DNA of 64,000 nt from Amycolatopsis aidingensis (GCF_018885265.1 NZ_CP076538.1:3694001-3758000), one strand, 5' to 3'. Positions 26,902-35,780 are shown, numbered from the stretch's first letter. Made by a program: numbers and translations. Notes: a model not told the origin generated them from the letters alone.

Positions 26902-27252
26902 ATGGGTAGGCTTGGTCGCCACTTCTGGTGGTTTGCCGCCGTAGCTGGCGGCGGTGTGGCGCTCTGGGGGGCGTGGCAGTTTGGCGCATTGAACTGGTTG
27001 TGGGAAGAAAACCACCCGATTCGGCCGGTGGTTGAAGCGCTGAGCTGGGTTGCCGGCCTCGCGGGTCTGATCGTCACGGCGACCGCGGTGATCATCTCAC
27101 TGCGTCAGCGGCAAGGTGACTATGAAGTCGTGAATGTGTCGCTGACGCGTCCGTCGGCTAGCACGGCTGAGAAGAATATGGCGGAAGTTCGAGATAGCCG
27201 CGGGATTCAAATTGGTGACCACAACGCCCAGACCAATCACTTCGACCGGTAA
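26902..27252 (+). CDS. Small two-helix membrane protein with C-terminal RHIM-like motif
   Basis: A 116-residue protein with two transmembrane helices (about 8-30 and 47-68), a short linker, and at residues 101-112 the motif GIQIGDHNAQTN. This matches the RIP homotypic interaction motif core (I/V-Q-I/V-G-x-x-N) known from RIPK1/RIPK3, and bacterial amyloid signalling motifs reported next to NLR genes. The adjacent ATPase, only six bases downstream, carries the near-identical GVQVGDHNTQTN at its N terminus. By analogy this protein could be a membrane-acting effector recruited by amyloid templating. That role is inference; the motif and pairing are seen directly. Confidence 0.72.
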   Translation: MGRLGRHFWWFAAVAGGGVALWGAWQFGALNWLWEENHPIRPVVEALSWVAGLAGLIVTATAVIISLRQRQGDYEVVNVSLTRPSASTAEKNMAEVRDSRGIQIGDHNAQTNHFDR

Positions 27253-27258
27253 CCAACA

Positions 27259-29838
27259 GTGTTTTCGCTAGATCGGCAGGACCGCAGCTCGAAGCCGTCA
27301 GACCCAGCACGACACGTCGAGGTCAGTCAAAGCGAAGGCGTCCAAGTCGGTGACCACAACACCCAAACCAACCTTTACTTCATAGGTAGCTGCCACGACG
27401 GCGCCGCCGTCACCTCACGTGCGTCGCACGGCGAGGCGATCAGCGACGCGGTGCTCCGGAACTATCGTCGAAACTGGATGGCGCGGCCTCCGGTCATGGC
27501 CGCGCAGCCTGAAGCATCGCTTCTGGCAGACCGGCTGACGGCGCACGATGGCCGTCCGGTTGTCGTATTGCACGGTCGTGCGGGCTCAGGCAAGAGCACG
27601 GTCGCGGCCGAGGCTGTGAAGCATCTGATCGAACTCGACTGGACTGCCGCGGTAGTGCGCATGGACGCGATCGACAATGTCTGCCGAAGCGCCGCGGCGC
27701 TGGGCAGGGCGGCCGAGTTGGGGTCGTCCCCGATTGACGCCCTGGCTTTAGCTGCACGCAATGGGCCGGCGGTTCTTGTCGTAGACCAACTCGATGCAGT
27801 GAGTACCTACAGCGGCCGCATACCCGACAGCTACGAGGCTGTCGATGAGATGGTCGCGCAGGCGGGCACGCACAAGGAGATGAAGATCGTCCTTGTGGTG
27901 CGCTCTGCCGATCTTTCGGCCGACCCGCGGATGAGGTCCCTGCTCGCCGAGGAAGGCAAGGTCGAGCAGCTCGAAGTCGGTCACCTCGACGTCGCGGCTG
28001 TGCGTGCTGCTCTCGCTGATTTCGGAGTCGAGCCGAACTCGCTGACGCCGGATACGCTCGACTTGTTGCGCGTCCCCCTGCACTTGGCCGTGTTCTTTCG
28101 CCTGGAACCAGAGTCACGTGAGCTGCCGTATCGGACGCTCCCGGACCTGTACCAACAGTTCACACACGAGATCCGTGGGCTGGTTGAGGACGACCTAGGA
28201 TCCGCCGGCTGGCACGGGGCGATCGCGCCCCTCGTTACATACATGAGCGAACACGAGACCTTGCATGCACCATCCGCACTTCTTGAGCGACTTCCTAGAC
28301 GTGCACGCCCGGCGCTGGTTTCGGCGGGGGTCGTCCGCGATGACGGCGACACCGTTCAGTTCTTCCACGAAACATACTTTGACTTCTCGTTCGCTAGAGA
28401 GTTCGTCGCGCAGGGTTTGGATCTACACGACTTCGTGTTGCACTCCGGCCAGCAACTGTTTCGGCGAGCTCAGGTACGGCAGGTCCTCGAACACCTCATC
28501 GGAGTAGATCGACGACGGTTCCGGACTGACGCGGTACGGCTCTTGACCAGCGACGCAATTCGCACGAACCTTCTTGACGTCGTGATTGGGGTGCTCAGGT
28601 CTCTGCCGGCATCGGCGGACGACTGGCTGGCGATCGAAACACTCGCGTTCGGAGGATCCCGCCGCAGTGGGCCGCTACTCGCCCTGCTGACGATGCCAGC
28701 TTGGTTCGACGCTGCTGATTCGGCCGGTCGCTGGGAGCCACTGCTTGCAGACAGCGCGACGGCTACGCCGACGGCCAACGTGCTGATCACGGCAGCCAGG
28801 GAACGCGGGGAACGAGTTGCTGAACTGGTCCAGCCGTTCATCGGCAGCTCCGACGAGTGGACGCATCGACTGCGGTCCATGGTCGAATGGTCCCTGTCAC
28901 CAGGCCTGGTCGACCTAACCGTCGACCTACTCCATCTCGGCTTGCTCGACGGAGCTCGCGGGCCGATCGCGGTCAACAGCAACTTCTGGTCGATCGTTGC
29001 CGGCCTGAAGGACGTGGACGCCGCAGGAGCAGCGCGGGTGGTGGGTGCCTACCTCCACCGAGCCAGAGACCGAGCGCAGGCCGACGGCGTCGCCAACCCG
29101 TTTCCGGAGTACATAGACTCGTCAGGAGGCGCGGGCGGTGGAACGACGATCATCGAGATCGCGACGGCGGCGCCCCGGCAGTACCTGGAGCACGTACTCC
29201 CCTTTATAATCGCGGTGTTGGATGATACCACTGCGGACGACGGCGAGGGGCTGAGGACCGGTGGCCCGTGGGCGTACCGGTTCTACGGGGCGCATGAAGT
29301 CGACGACGCAGTCCTAAACGGCGTCGATATCGCCCTGCGCGCGACCGCGCACGAACTCTGGATCGGGCCGAGAACCGTCCTCGAAGAACTGTGCAGCAGC
29401 GAGTACGAAGTCGCGCGATTCCTCGCATGCCGTACCTACGCTGTCATCGCCGACCAAGCAGCAGACGAAGCCATCGACTGGCTGGGGTCAGACGACCGAA
29501 ACCTGACGCTGGGATGGCAGGACAGCAGTGCGTGGGCATCACGGCAACTTGTCGAGGCTGCCGCACCGCATTGCGGCGACGGGCAACTCGATGCTCTGTG
29601 CATCAGATTACTTGAGTACTATCCGACTTGGGAGAGGAAGGCCGATAAGGGCAGAGCCCTGGGGTACAGCCAGTACGTACTCATGTCGGCGTTGCCCACA
29701 GCCGGCTGTCCGCCAATGCCAGACGCAGGCTCGGCGAACTTGAACGCAAATTCTCCCGCGCCGCCATCCGGCCGCCCGAGCCGCTCGAAGCCCACTTCGT
29801 TGGCTCGCCAGTGCCCGAAGAGGCGGGCGAGCACATGA
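27259..29838 (+). CDS. NLR-like P-loop ATPase with N-terminal RHIM-like motif (5' part)
   Basis: Starts at GTG 27259, six bases after the membrane protein and without its own ribosome binding site, so it is probably coupled. Residues 27-38 are GVQVGDHNTQTN. A P-loop ATPase follows: Walker A GRAGSGKST at about 107-115, Walker B AVLVVDQLDAV, an arginine-rich sensor (IVLVVRSADLSADPRM), PLHLAVFFRL and a winged-helix-like region. From about residue 400 the sequence becomes helical, HEAT/ARM-like. The frame as written stops at 29838, but coding sense leaves this frame near 29703; the true protein very likely continues into the next entry to give about 1300 residues. It is a candidate sensor/switch of the STAND class. 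Confidence 0.78.
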   Translation: MFSLDRQDRSSKPSDPARHVEVSQSEGVQVGDHNTQTNLYFIGSCHDGAAVTSRASHGEAISDAVLRNYRRNWMARPPVMAAQPEASLLADRLTAHDGRPVVVLHGRAGSGKSTVAAEAVKHLIELDWTAAVVRMDAIDNVCRSAAALGRAAELGSSPIDALALAARNGPAVLVVDQLDAVSTYSGRIPDSYEAVDEMVAQAGTHKEMKIVLVVRSADLSADPRMRSLLAEEGKVEQLEVGHLDVAAVRAALADFGVEPNSLTPDTLDLLRVPLHLAVFFRLEPESRELPYRTLPDLYQQFTHEIRGLVEDDLGSAGWHGAIAPLVTYMSEHETLHAPSALLERLPRRARPALVSAGVVRDDGDTVQFFHETYFDFSFAREFVAQGLDLHDFVLHSGQQLFRRAQVRQVLEHLIGVDRRRFRTDAVRLLTSDAIRTNLLDVVIGVLRSLPASADDWLAIETLAFGGSRRSGPLLALLTMPAWFDAADSAGRWEPLLADSATATPTANVLITAARERGERVAELVQPFIGSSDEWTHRLRSMVEWSLSPGLVDLTVDLLHLGLLDGARGPIAVNSNFWSIVAGLKDVDAAGAARVVGAYLHRARDRAQADGVANPFPEYIDSSGGAGGGTTIIEIATAAPRQYLEHVLPFIIAVLDDTTADDGEGLRTGGPWAYRFYGAHEVDDAVLNGVDIALRATAHELWIGPRTVLEELCSSEYEVARFLACRTYAVIADQAADEAIDWLGSDDRNLTLGWQDSSAWASRQLVEAAAPHCGDGQLDALCIRLLEYYPTWERKADKGRALGYSQYVLMSALPTAGCPPMPDAGSANLNANSPAPPSGRPSRSKPTSLARQCPKRRAST

Positions 29839-31166
29839 CCGACGAAGACTGGTCCCGAGCCATCACCAAGTACAGCGGGAATGAAACCCGTCCTCGTCGG
29901 AAGTTCGCGGTCGGAGGCTCGTGGCAACTTGCCGGAGTGCTCGGTCGCCGTGCCGCAGTGGAACCACAACGCTTCGCCGAACTCGCCTTGACTTTTGACG
30001 AACAGACGCTGGCTTCTAACATCATCGAAGTTGTCAATGCAGTGGTCGGAAAGATCACCGTCGCGAAGCTGACTGAACTGTGCGAGCACGCAAGGCGTAT
30101 CGCGGGAGAAGCGGCCGGCCAAGCCATATGCCGGGCCATTGCGAATTCCGCGGAGGAAGCCACGGATGCACTGATCGCCTTGCTCGAGCACTACGCGCGC
30201 GCGGCCGATCCCACGGTGGAACGCGCGAGCAGACGACCCGACGGCGAAGTCGACCTTGCAACAGAGGGGATGAACTCGACCCGAGGTGTTGCCGCTGCGG
30301 CAGTCGGTCAAATTCTCTTCGCTGACGAGACGTACGCACCTCGGCTGCTCCCGCTCGTGGCGAAGCTCGTGCAGGACCCGATCCTCTCTGTACGCGCGGA
30401 AGCCACTCGTCCGGTTTTAGCGCTATTCAACAGTCACCTGGAACAGGCACTCGATATCGCTGACGATCTGTTCACCACGAGTGCCATCGAGATTTATCAT
30501 TCGACCGCAGCCAACAGGCTGCTGACCTACGCTATTTACCGTGCAGGTGCCCGTTTCTCTCGGCACCTCAATCGCGCGCTCGAAGCGGACAGCTCCATCG
30601 CAGTGAAGGCCGGCCACATTTGGGCCAACGCGTTGCTGAACAACCTGCTACCGGACGCATGCCCCGCCGACATCACCGACCTGCCTGTGCGCGCGCGACA
30701 GGGAGCCGCGCAGACCATTGCCACAGCGCCGCACCTAGCCCCCGACGTGCTCGTCACGTTATTCGACGACGAGGACCCTGACGTTCGCAAAGCCGCCGCC
30801 GCAGTGATCCGAGTCCTCCACGAGCCTGACTCAGCCCCGATCAGTGAACGAGTCGTGGCAGCGTACACAGCCAGCCGAGCCTTCCCGGACAACTTCGGTG
30901 ACCTCTTCCGCTCACTCGAGCGAAGCCTGAGGCTGCTGCCCTCGACAACGATCATCGCCTGCGAACGCGCCGTCGAGCACGCTGGTGTTGAACTCGGTGA
31001 TCTAAGCAGGGCCAATGCTGCCGTCAGCCGTGACATCATCACGATCGTGCTCCGGCTCTACCGGCAAAGCAACGCGGCAATGCGCGACAGATGTCTCGAC
31101 GTGGTGGATCAGCTATCCGATGTCGGAGCGTACGGACTGCCGCAGGCTATCCAAGACGAGCGCTAA
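29703..31166 (+). CDS. NLR-like protein, 3' part after a frameshift (HEAT-like repeats)
   Basis: From 29703 a different frame carries the continuation: RLSANARRRLGELERKF, then TDEDWSRAITKYSG, then repeated helical pairs of HEAT type (LLPLVAKLVQDPILSVRAEATRPVLALF; VLVTLFDDEDPDVRKAAAAVIRVL). There is no start before GTG 29811, and no ribosome binding site, which supports this being the second half of the upstream gene. One additional C in the GCC-GG stretch at 29701-29705 would join the two frames. The repeats probably form the ligand-sensing superhelix. If the frameshift is real, the sensor half is lost. Confidence 0.65.
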   Translation, partial: RLSANARRRLGELERKFSRAAIRPPEPLEAHFVGSPVPEEAGEHMTDEDWSRAITKYSGNETRPRRKFAVGGSWQLAGVLGRRAAVEPQRFAELALTFDEQTLASNIIEVVNAVVGKITVAKLTELCEHARRIAGEAAGQAICRAIANSAEEATDALIALLEHYARAADPTVERASRRPDGEVDLATEGMNSTRGVAAAAVGQILFADETYAPRLLPLVAKLVQDPILSVRAEATRPVLALFNSHLEQALDIADDLFTTSAIEIYHSTAANRLLTYAIYRAGARFSRHLNRALEADSSIAVKAGHIWANALLNNLLPDACPADITDLPVRARQGAAQTIATAPHLAPDVLVTLFDDEDPDVRKAAAAVIRVLHEPDSAPISERVVAAYTASRAFPDNFGDLFRSLERSLRLLPSTTIIACERAVEHAGVELGDLSRANAAVSRDIITIVLRLYRQSNAAMRDRCLDVVDQLSDVGAYGLPQAIQDER

Positions 31167-31810
31167 CATCAGGGCATACAGCTTCGAACGACTCCTCTGG
31201 AGATCCACTTATCCAGGCGACGCTACTGGGGCACCTGGTGTGACCCATGGGGAGTGGACGCGGGCAAGACCCGAAGTGGTTGCCGTGTTCACTGTGGTTC
31301 GCTTGATCCAGGAGGAGCCCGACTCTGCCCCAGCTGGCTCGCCACGCCCACGCCGCAGACCTTCAGTGCAGCCTCCCTGCGGCCCGTTTCAAGACTCACC
31401 TGAAGTTGCCCCACGCCAGGGGGCACGCACCGCACCTGGCCCCTATCCACCAGATTTGAGCCGATTCAGCGTTGTGGGACGTTACGACATCGGTTCCTCG
31501 CGTACTCCTCTCATCCCGCTCACCGGACCCGCGTCATCTGGCAGTACTGACACGCCCGGCTTTGTCAGGGCTGCTCCCACCCTCCCGCCACCTCCCGGAT
31601 CAGGCTGCCCTCAGCTCCTACCGGGCCGCTGCGACGACCCGACGGCGATGGTTTCTCACCTCCACTCAAACCACAGCGCCTCACGGCGCACGAAGCCCGT
31701 GCTGAACGAGTTCTCGATCACCTTCAGTGACCGCTGGCCGGCCGCCGAGACCTACTAACCGAACCCGCCGAAAACACCGTTCGATCCGCGCCGGATCAAG
31801 GGAGTCCTAT
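31167..31810. other. Non-coding interval with possible insertion debris
   Basis: About 640 bases without a supported gene. A short stretch near 31245-31275 reads WGVDAGKT, faintly like the N terminus of IS110-type transposases, but it does not continue. The right edge at about 31811 coincides with the point where the ATP-grasp gene abruptly begins mid-domain, so this interval may be what replaced its 5' half. Confidence 0.35.
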
Positions 31811-32086
31811 ATAGACTGGAAGGCGGACATCCAGTCTTTATCGTTCGAGGTGATCGATCTTCCCGATCGGGTCGTCACGGCCTTGCGGGCGTTCATGTCC
31901 GAGCTGGGCCTGGTCTACGGAGCCTTCGATCTCGTGCTCGGCCCCGATCCACATGATGAGCGGGGCGAGGTCGTGTCGATGCTGGAGTGCAATCCGGGTG
32001 GTCAGTACGGTTTCCTCGAGGCCATGGTCGGGGTGCCGATCACCGACAGCCTGGTCCGGCTCCTCGCCGGGGGAGACAGCCGGTGA
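31811..32086 (+). pseudogene. ATP-grasp RiPP maturase, 5'-truncated remnant
   Basis: Only the C-terminal 90 residues of a graspetide-type ATP-grasp ligase remain: YIDWKADIQSLSFEVIDLPD, LGLVYGAFDLVLGPD, then MLECNPGGQYGFLEAMVGVPIT. The Glu and Asn of ECNPGGQ belong to the metal/ATP site; the N-terminal two thirds with the central ATP-binding lobe are missing. An upstream ATG at 31727 could be read in frame, but its first 28 residues are basic and unrelated. The stop overlaps the methyltransferase start (GTGA), as in intact systems. No precursor peptide gene is visible nearby. Confidence 0.7.
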
Positions 32087-33288
32087 CGGCGCGGGTGACG
32101 GAGCCGACCTGGCGCCCGCTCGCTCGGCGACTGGCCGACCGGCTGACCGCGGAGGGTGACCTGCGGACCCCGCAGTGGCGCGCGGCCCTGCTCGCCGTAC
32201 CTCGACACGAGTTCGTCCCGCGCTACTACCTGCAGGACACCAGCACGCGCCCGGCACGGTGGATCGCGCACGAACCACACGACCCCGCCGGCGTCGCGCG
32301 GTGGCTGGAGCTGGTGTACTCACCCACCACGCTGATCACCGAGGTCGTCGACGACAGCGAGCGCGGCGTCCAGGTCCCCGTCTGTAGCTCCACCAAACCA
32401 GACCTGATGATCCGGATGCTCGAGGCCCTGCAACTCTCCGCCGGGATGCGCGTGCTGGAGATCGGTACCGGAACCGGTTACAACGCCGGGCTGATGGCCC
32501 ACCGGCTCGGCGACCGTAACGTGTACTCCGTCGACATCGACCCCGCACTCGTGACCGCCGCGCGCCACCGCCTAGCGGGGCTTGGCTACCGGCCGACCCT
32601 CGCCGCGGGTGACGGGGCCGACGGCCTCGCAGACCACGCGCCGTTCGACCGCATCATTGCGACCTGCGCGCTGCGGGCGATCCCTCCGGCCTGGATCGAC
32701 CAGCTTCGTCCCGGTGGCCTCGTCCTGGCCCACCTCGAAGGTCCACTCGGCGCCGGCAACCTCGTCGCGTTGCGCCGCGGCGAGCGGCCAGTCGTGCAAG
32801 GAAAGTTCCTGCCGTGGTGGGGATGCTTCATGCGCCGCCGCACCACCACCGGTCCCACCAGCGGGTCACACCGACCGACACCCACCACACAGCAGGCCAC
32901 GACCCGACCCAGCACCCTCGACCCGGCCGAACTCGACGGCGGGTTCCGATTCCTCGCCCAACTCCACCTCCCTGCGGACACCTTCCGCAGCATCCGCCTC
33001 GCCGACGACGACCACACACCGATGACCTACCTGCTCGCCCCCGACGGTTCCTGGGTCGAGGTCGCCCGCCACGCCGACGCCTGCGGTCACTACACGGTGC
33101 GCGAAGCGGGTCCCACCCCACTCTGGACCGCCGTGGAGTCGGCCTGGACGGAATGGAACCACCTCGGCACACCCCCGTGGCACGACTTCGGCATCACCGC
33201 GACCCCCAACGAACACCGCATCTGGCACAGCGACCCCGCAGGGCCTACATGGACGCTTCCCACTCCCACGAGACGACCGGCTTGGTGA
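32083..33288 (+). CDS. Methyltransferase of ATP-grasp peptide maturase systems (PIMT-like)
   Basis: A 401-residue PIMT-like SAM methyltransferase from a GTG overlapping the ATP-grasp remnant. Visible features are an N-terminal substrate region (PRHEFVPRYYLQD), the conserved segment before the SAM site (VPVCSSTKPDLMIRMLEALQL), motif I VLEIGTGTGYNAG at about 123-135, YSVDIDPALV for ribose binding, and a C-terminal extension of about 180 residues with WNHLGTPPWHDFGIT. These enzymes accompany ATP-grasp ligases in actinobacterial RiPP clusters and are related to protein-L-isoaspartate methyltransferases. With the ligase truncated and no precursor found, this copy is probably an orphan. Confidence 0.82.
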   Translation: MTARVTEPTWRPLARRLADRLTAEGDLRTPQWRAALLAVPRHEFVPRYYLQDTSTRPARWIAHEPHDPAGVARWLELVYSPTTLITEVVDDSERGVQVPVCSSTKPDLMIRMLEALQLSAGMRVLEIGTGTGYNAGLMAHRLGDRNVYSVDIDPALVTAARHRLAGLGYRPTLAAGDGADGLADHAPFDRIIATCALRAIPPAWIDQLRPGGLVLAHLEGPLGAGNLVALRRGERPVVQGKFLPWWGCFMRRRTTTGPTSGSHRPTPTTQQATTRPSTLDPAELDGGFRFLAQLHLPADTFRSIRLADDDHTPMTYLLAPDGSWVEVARHADACGHYTVREAGPTPLWTAVESAWTEWNHLGTPPWHDFGITATPNEHRIWHSDPAGPTWTLPTPTRRPAW

Positions 33289-33301
33289 CCGCGTAGAGGC
33301 C

Positions 33302-33316
33302 CAGCCGTCGCGGCTG
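33302..33316. terminator. Hairpin between convergent genes
   Basis: CAGCCG / CGGCTG forms a perfect 6-bp stem with loop TCG in the 35-base gap between the methyltransferase stop and the DUF397 stop. It could serve as a bidirectional terminator; no T-run is present. Confidence 0.4.
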
Positions 33317-33323
33317 CTCAGTA

Positions 33324-33521
33324 TCAGGCGTCTTGATCCTTCAGGGTTGTCAGGAATGCCTGGAACGCACCATGGCTCACAATCAATAGCCCACCGTGCC
33401 GGTCCTTAGTGTCGCGGATATGCGCTAGAGGCGCGGCCGTGGCGATCTCGACGCAGGTGTCATCGCCGCCGGAACCGCCGCCAGAGTAACTGCTCTTCCG
33501 CCACGCCAACTCGTCACTCAT
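33324..33521 (-). CDS. DUF397 protein
   Basis: A 65-residue DUF397 protein: LAWRKSSYSGGGSGGDDTCVEIATA, then IRDTKDRHGGLLIVSHGAFQAFL. The start at 33521 (MSDELAW) fits the family; a longer frame to 33608 is not needed. DUF397 genes are commonly paired with XRE/DUF5753 regulators, and in some systems the pair behaves like a toxin-antitoxin-like couple (Scr1 type). This is the second DUF397 after the regulator at 34766. Confidence 0.85.
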   Translation of the reverse strand: MSDELAWRKSSYSGGGSGGDDTCVEIATAAPLAHIRDTKDRHGGLLIVSHGAFQAFLTTLKDQDA

Positions 33522-33643
33522 TTGTTCACCATCTCTTTTCTGCGCTTCCCGATGAGAACCGCCGAGGCGGCTCGGTGGCGCTGGGCGACGCACGGAGAGT
33601 TCGATCAAGATCTTCGTTCTCTCCGTGCGTCGATGTCGATGAG

Positions 33644-33871
33644 TTATTCTGTCAGATGGTCGAAGTCACCGTTCTTTGCTCCAGCGATGAAGGCGCGAAT
33701 CTCTTCGCGGGTGAACTGAAGGATGCCAGCGCTTGGGGTCTTGGAATCGCGCACGCCGACTGTCTCGCCGACCGTGGCGAGCTCTACGCAGTCCTTCAAA
33801 GGCTCGCTGAGCGAGGACTTCTGCCACTGAGCGCCATCAAACGCGCTCGGGTGCAGGTAGCTCTTTTCCAA
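33644..33871 (-). CDS. DUF397 protein, TTG start
   Basis: A 75-residue DUF397 protein with the signature WQKSSLSEPLKDCVELATVG, VGVRDSKTPSAGILQFTREEIRAFI. I place the start at TTG 33871 because GGAAGGA lies seven bases upstream and MEKSYLHPSAFDGAQW fits family N termini. It follows the XRE/DUF5753 gene by 22 bases and is presumably co-transcribed with it and with the next DUF397 gene. Confidence 0.82.
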   Translation of the reverse strand: MEKSYLHPSAFDGAQWQKSSLSEPLKDCVELATVGETVGVRDSKTPSAGILQFTREEIRAFIAGAKNGDFDHLTE

Positions 33872-33893
33872 TGGACGTTCCTTCCGGTAGTCG

Positions 33894-34766
33894 TTACTTG
33901 TACTCGCCCGCCACTTTCCCGATGAACTCGATAGAGTCCTTCGGGGCCAGCGCGGCGGCCTGGAGGTACCCCCACAGCTGCTCGTATGCCTCCACTTGCT
34001 CGTACTTGTCGATGTAGCGCGACTCGTTGTATTGCTCAAGGAACGCGAAGTCGAGCGGGGAGGCGATTCCCGGTCCAGGTACGTGTAGCAGCGTGAAACT
34101 CAACGCTCGGTACGTGACCGGGCTGACCGGATTGAACGGCAAGACTTGAAGCTGCACGTTCGGAAGCTCGGCAATCTCGGTGAGGTGTGCGAGTTGTTCG
34201 CGGATCAGCTTCTCATCATCGGCCTTTGGCAGGCATCGTAAACAGGACTCGGACAGTACAAAGCTGATGGTCTTGCCCTTGTCGACGCGATGCAGGATCG
34301 ACTGGCGTTCCCGTCGGGCCGCTACGGCGTGTTCCACATCGTAGGTCAGCCCGAAGGGATGTGGGGCTTCATGTAGAGCACGGATGTAGTGCTCCGTCTG
34401 CAGCAAGCCCGGAATGATCTCGGTCTGGTACTGGCGCATCCGGCTGCTGGCCCGCTCCAGGTCGAGGCGGAGCCTCATCGATTCGGCGAAGACGTTCTCG
34501 TAGCCGCCCCAGTCGCCGCGCTTACCGAGTTTGCGTGCCAGGTCGGCGATGACCTCGACGTGCTCCTCTGTGGCTCCGTAGAACCTCGCCAGCGCCATGG
34601 CGTCTCCGACGGAGGCCTTGGACTGGCCGAGCAAGATCCGGTTGATCTTCGACGCCTGGTTGCCGAGATGGTCGGCGGCCTCGGCGTCCTTCTTGCCGGA
34701 CGCGGCCTTCAGCCGGTTCAGCTCGTTGATCAGCATCAACAAGGGAACCGTCCTGGTGATTGCCAT
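33894..34766 (-). CDS. XRE-family regulator with DUF5753 domain
   Basis: A 290-residue regulator. An N-terminal XRE helix-turn-helix (about 14-65, DHLGNQASKINRILLGQ) is followed by the DUF5753 domain (about 105-285), seen in RMRQYQTEIIPGLLQTEHYIRAL, FVLSESCLRCLP, LPNVQLQVLPFN and LDFAFLEQYNESRYIDKYEQVEAYEQL. Family members pair with DUF397 proteins and control development or antibiotic genes in actinomycetes. Two DUF397 genes follow in the same operon, and an inverted repeat lies about 100 bases upstream. Confidence 0.88.
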   Translation of the reverse strand: MAITRTVPLLMLINELNRLKAASGKKDAEAADHLGNQASKINRILLGQSKASVGDAMALARFYGATEEHVEVIADLARKLGKRGDWGGYENVFAESMRLRLDLERASSRMRQYQTEIIPGLLQTEHYIRALHEAPHPFGLTYDVEHAVAARRERQSILHRVDKGKTISFVLSESCLRCLPKADDEKLIREQLAHLTEIAELPNVQLQVLPFNPVSPVTYRALSFTLLHVPGPGIASPLDFAFLEQYNESRYIDKYEQVEAYEQLWGYLQAAALAPKDSIEFIGKVAGEYK

Positions 34767-35244
34767 CTGCAGCTGCCTCCAAGGTCACGGGTGCCGGTCT
34801 CCAGTATCGGGCAGCCGTAGAGCACATATGAGACCACCCGTTCGGACTACTCGCCAAGATGATGACTCCTATATTAGTCTACTCCTGTAGATAGGAGCTT
34901 CTAAGTTTGAGAGTTGTCACGCGGCAGTGAACGCTAGCGCAGGCGCGAGCCTCGACGTGTCCGAGGCCGCGATGCGTACGAGTCGTCCAGCTGTCTCGGC
35001 CGTGGCCCGCTCTGAACCGTGAAGCAAGCTGCTCAAGCTGCGGCGAGGCGCGTTGCCGTCCGCCGTAGGTGAACGAGGTGCGCACGTCGGGATCCCCGGT
35101 GGTCGAGGTACCCGTCGTGTCACCGGTAGTGCGACGCGGCCACCGGTGCGCACCACCGCTGGTCCGCACGGCCGAGGCGCACTTCAGCCAGCGCCGCCGA
35201 GGTCGTGCGGACCAGCCGCCAACTGTGGAAAGGACGAATCAACC
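34767..35244. other. Intergenic region between XRE operon and radical SAM operon
   Basis: About 480 bases. It holds the inverted repeats listed separately and the presumed promoter of the 35245 gene. No further gene is supported. Confidence 0.35.
34866..34897. promoter_or_regulatory. Nested inverted repeats upstream of the XRE/DUF5753 gene
   Basis: CTCCTAT (34866-34872) is repeated inverted as ATAGGAG (34891-34897), enclosing a second inverted pair TCTAC/GTAGA around TCCT. The surroundings are AT-richer than neighbouring DNA, as expected of a promoter. It could be an autoregulatory operator of the 34766 gene; a matching site was not found elsewhere. Confidence 0.35.
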
Positions 35245-35514
35245 ATGCGTCCGACGGTCAGGGGATGGAGATCCCGAAGGAGTCGCGAGGAGTTGGTGTC
35301 GTGCCGTGATGGGACCGGGCACCGGCAACGGCTCGGTGTTGGTCTCGACGCGGAGAACCGGGTCGCTCTGCGGTTCGGTGACGGCGAGGTTGCGGTCCTC
35401 GATCCGCTTGATGTGGGCCGCTTGCGGGGCTACCTGGCTGCCGCGGTGATCGCCGCTGCGATGCGGCGACATGACGCTGTCGCGGCGGCGCGGGCTGATG
35501 AACGTGGCCGCTAG
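35245..35514 (+). CDS. Small hypothetical protein
   Basis: An 89-residue protein with an AAAGGA ribosome binding site about nine bases before the ATG. The middle has a clear strand pattern (LGVGLDAENRVALRFGDGEVAVLDPLDVGRLRGYLAAAVIAAAMRRHD), a beta-meander followed by a helix. It reads like a small cytoplasmic protein of the kind that accompanies regulatory or RiPP genes in actinomycetes. It is 270 bases upstream of the P-loop kinase and may open that operon. Function unknown. Confidence 0.5.
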   Translation: MRPTVRGWRSRRSREELVSCRDGTGHRQRLGVGLDAENRVALRFGDGEVAVLDPLDVGRLRGYLAAAVIAAAMRRHDAVAAARADERGR

Positions 35515-35780
35515 TCACGGCTGAGCGGCCGTTGCCCGATCGCTTACCGCTTGGCTTCTGGGATACCGGTGCGGTCGCGCTGCCGTTATGACGCTCGCCC
35601 CTCCGGCGGCGCGCCCCGGGACCCGTGGTCCGGCCCCTTCTCCCGCATGGGGCCGGGCGACGGTGAGGCGCCGGTTGGCCGGGGTGCGTGGTCTGTGGCT
35701 GCGGTGGCGATGGGGGTGTGTTTTGTCCGGCTTGGTGTTCGACGAGATGCGATCGGATTCGACGATGAGGAGGGGTCGGC

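Noticed and set aside
31240..31280. IS110 transposase N terminus (WGVDAGKT)
   Set aside because: Eight residues only, with no continuing family pattern in any frame; mentioned as possible debris but not called.
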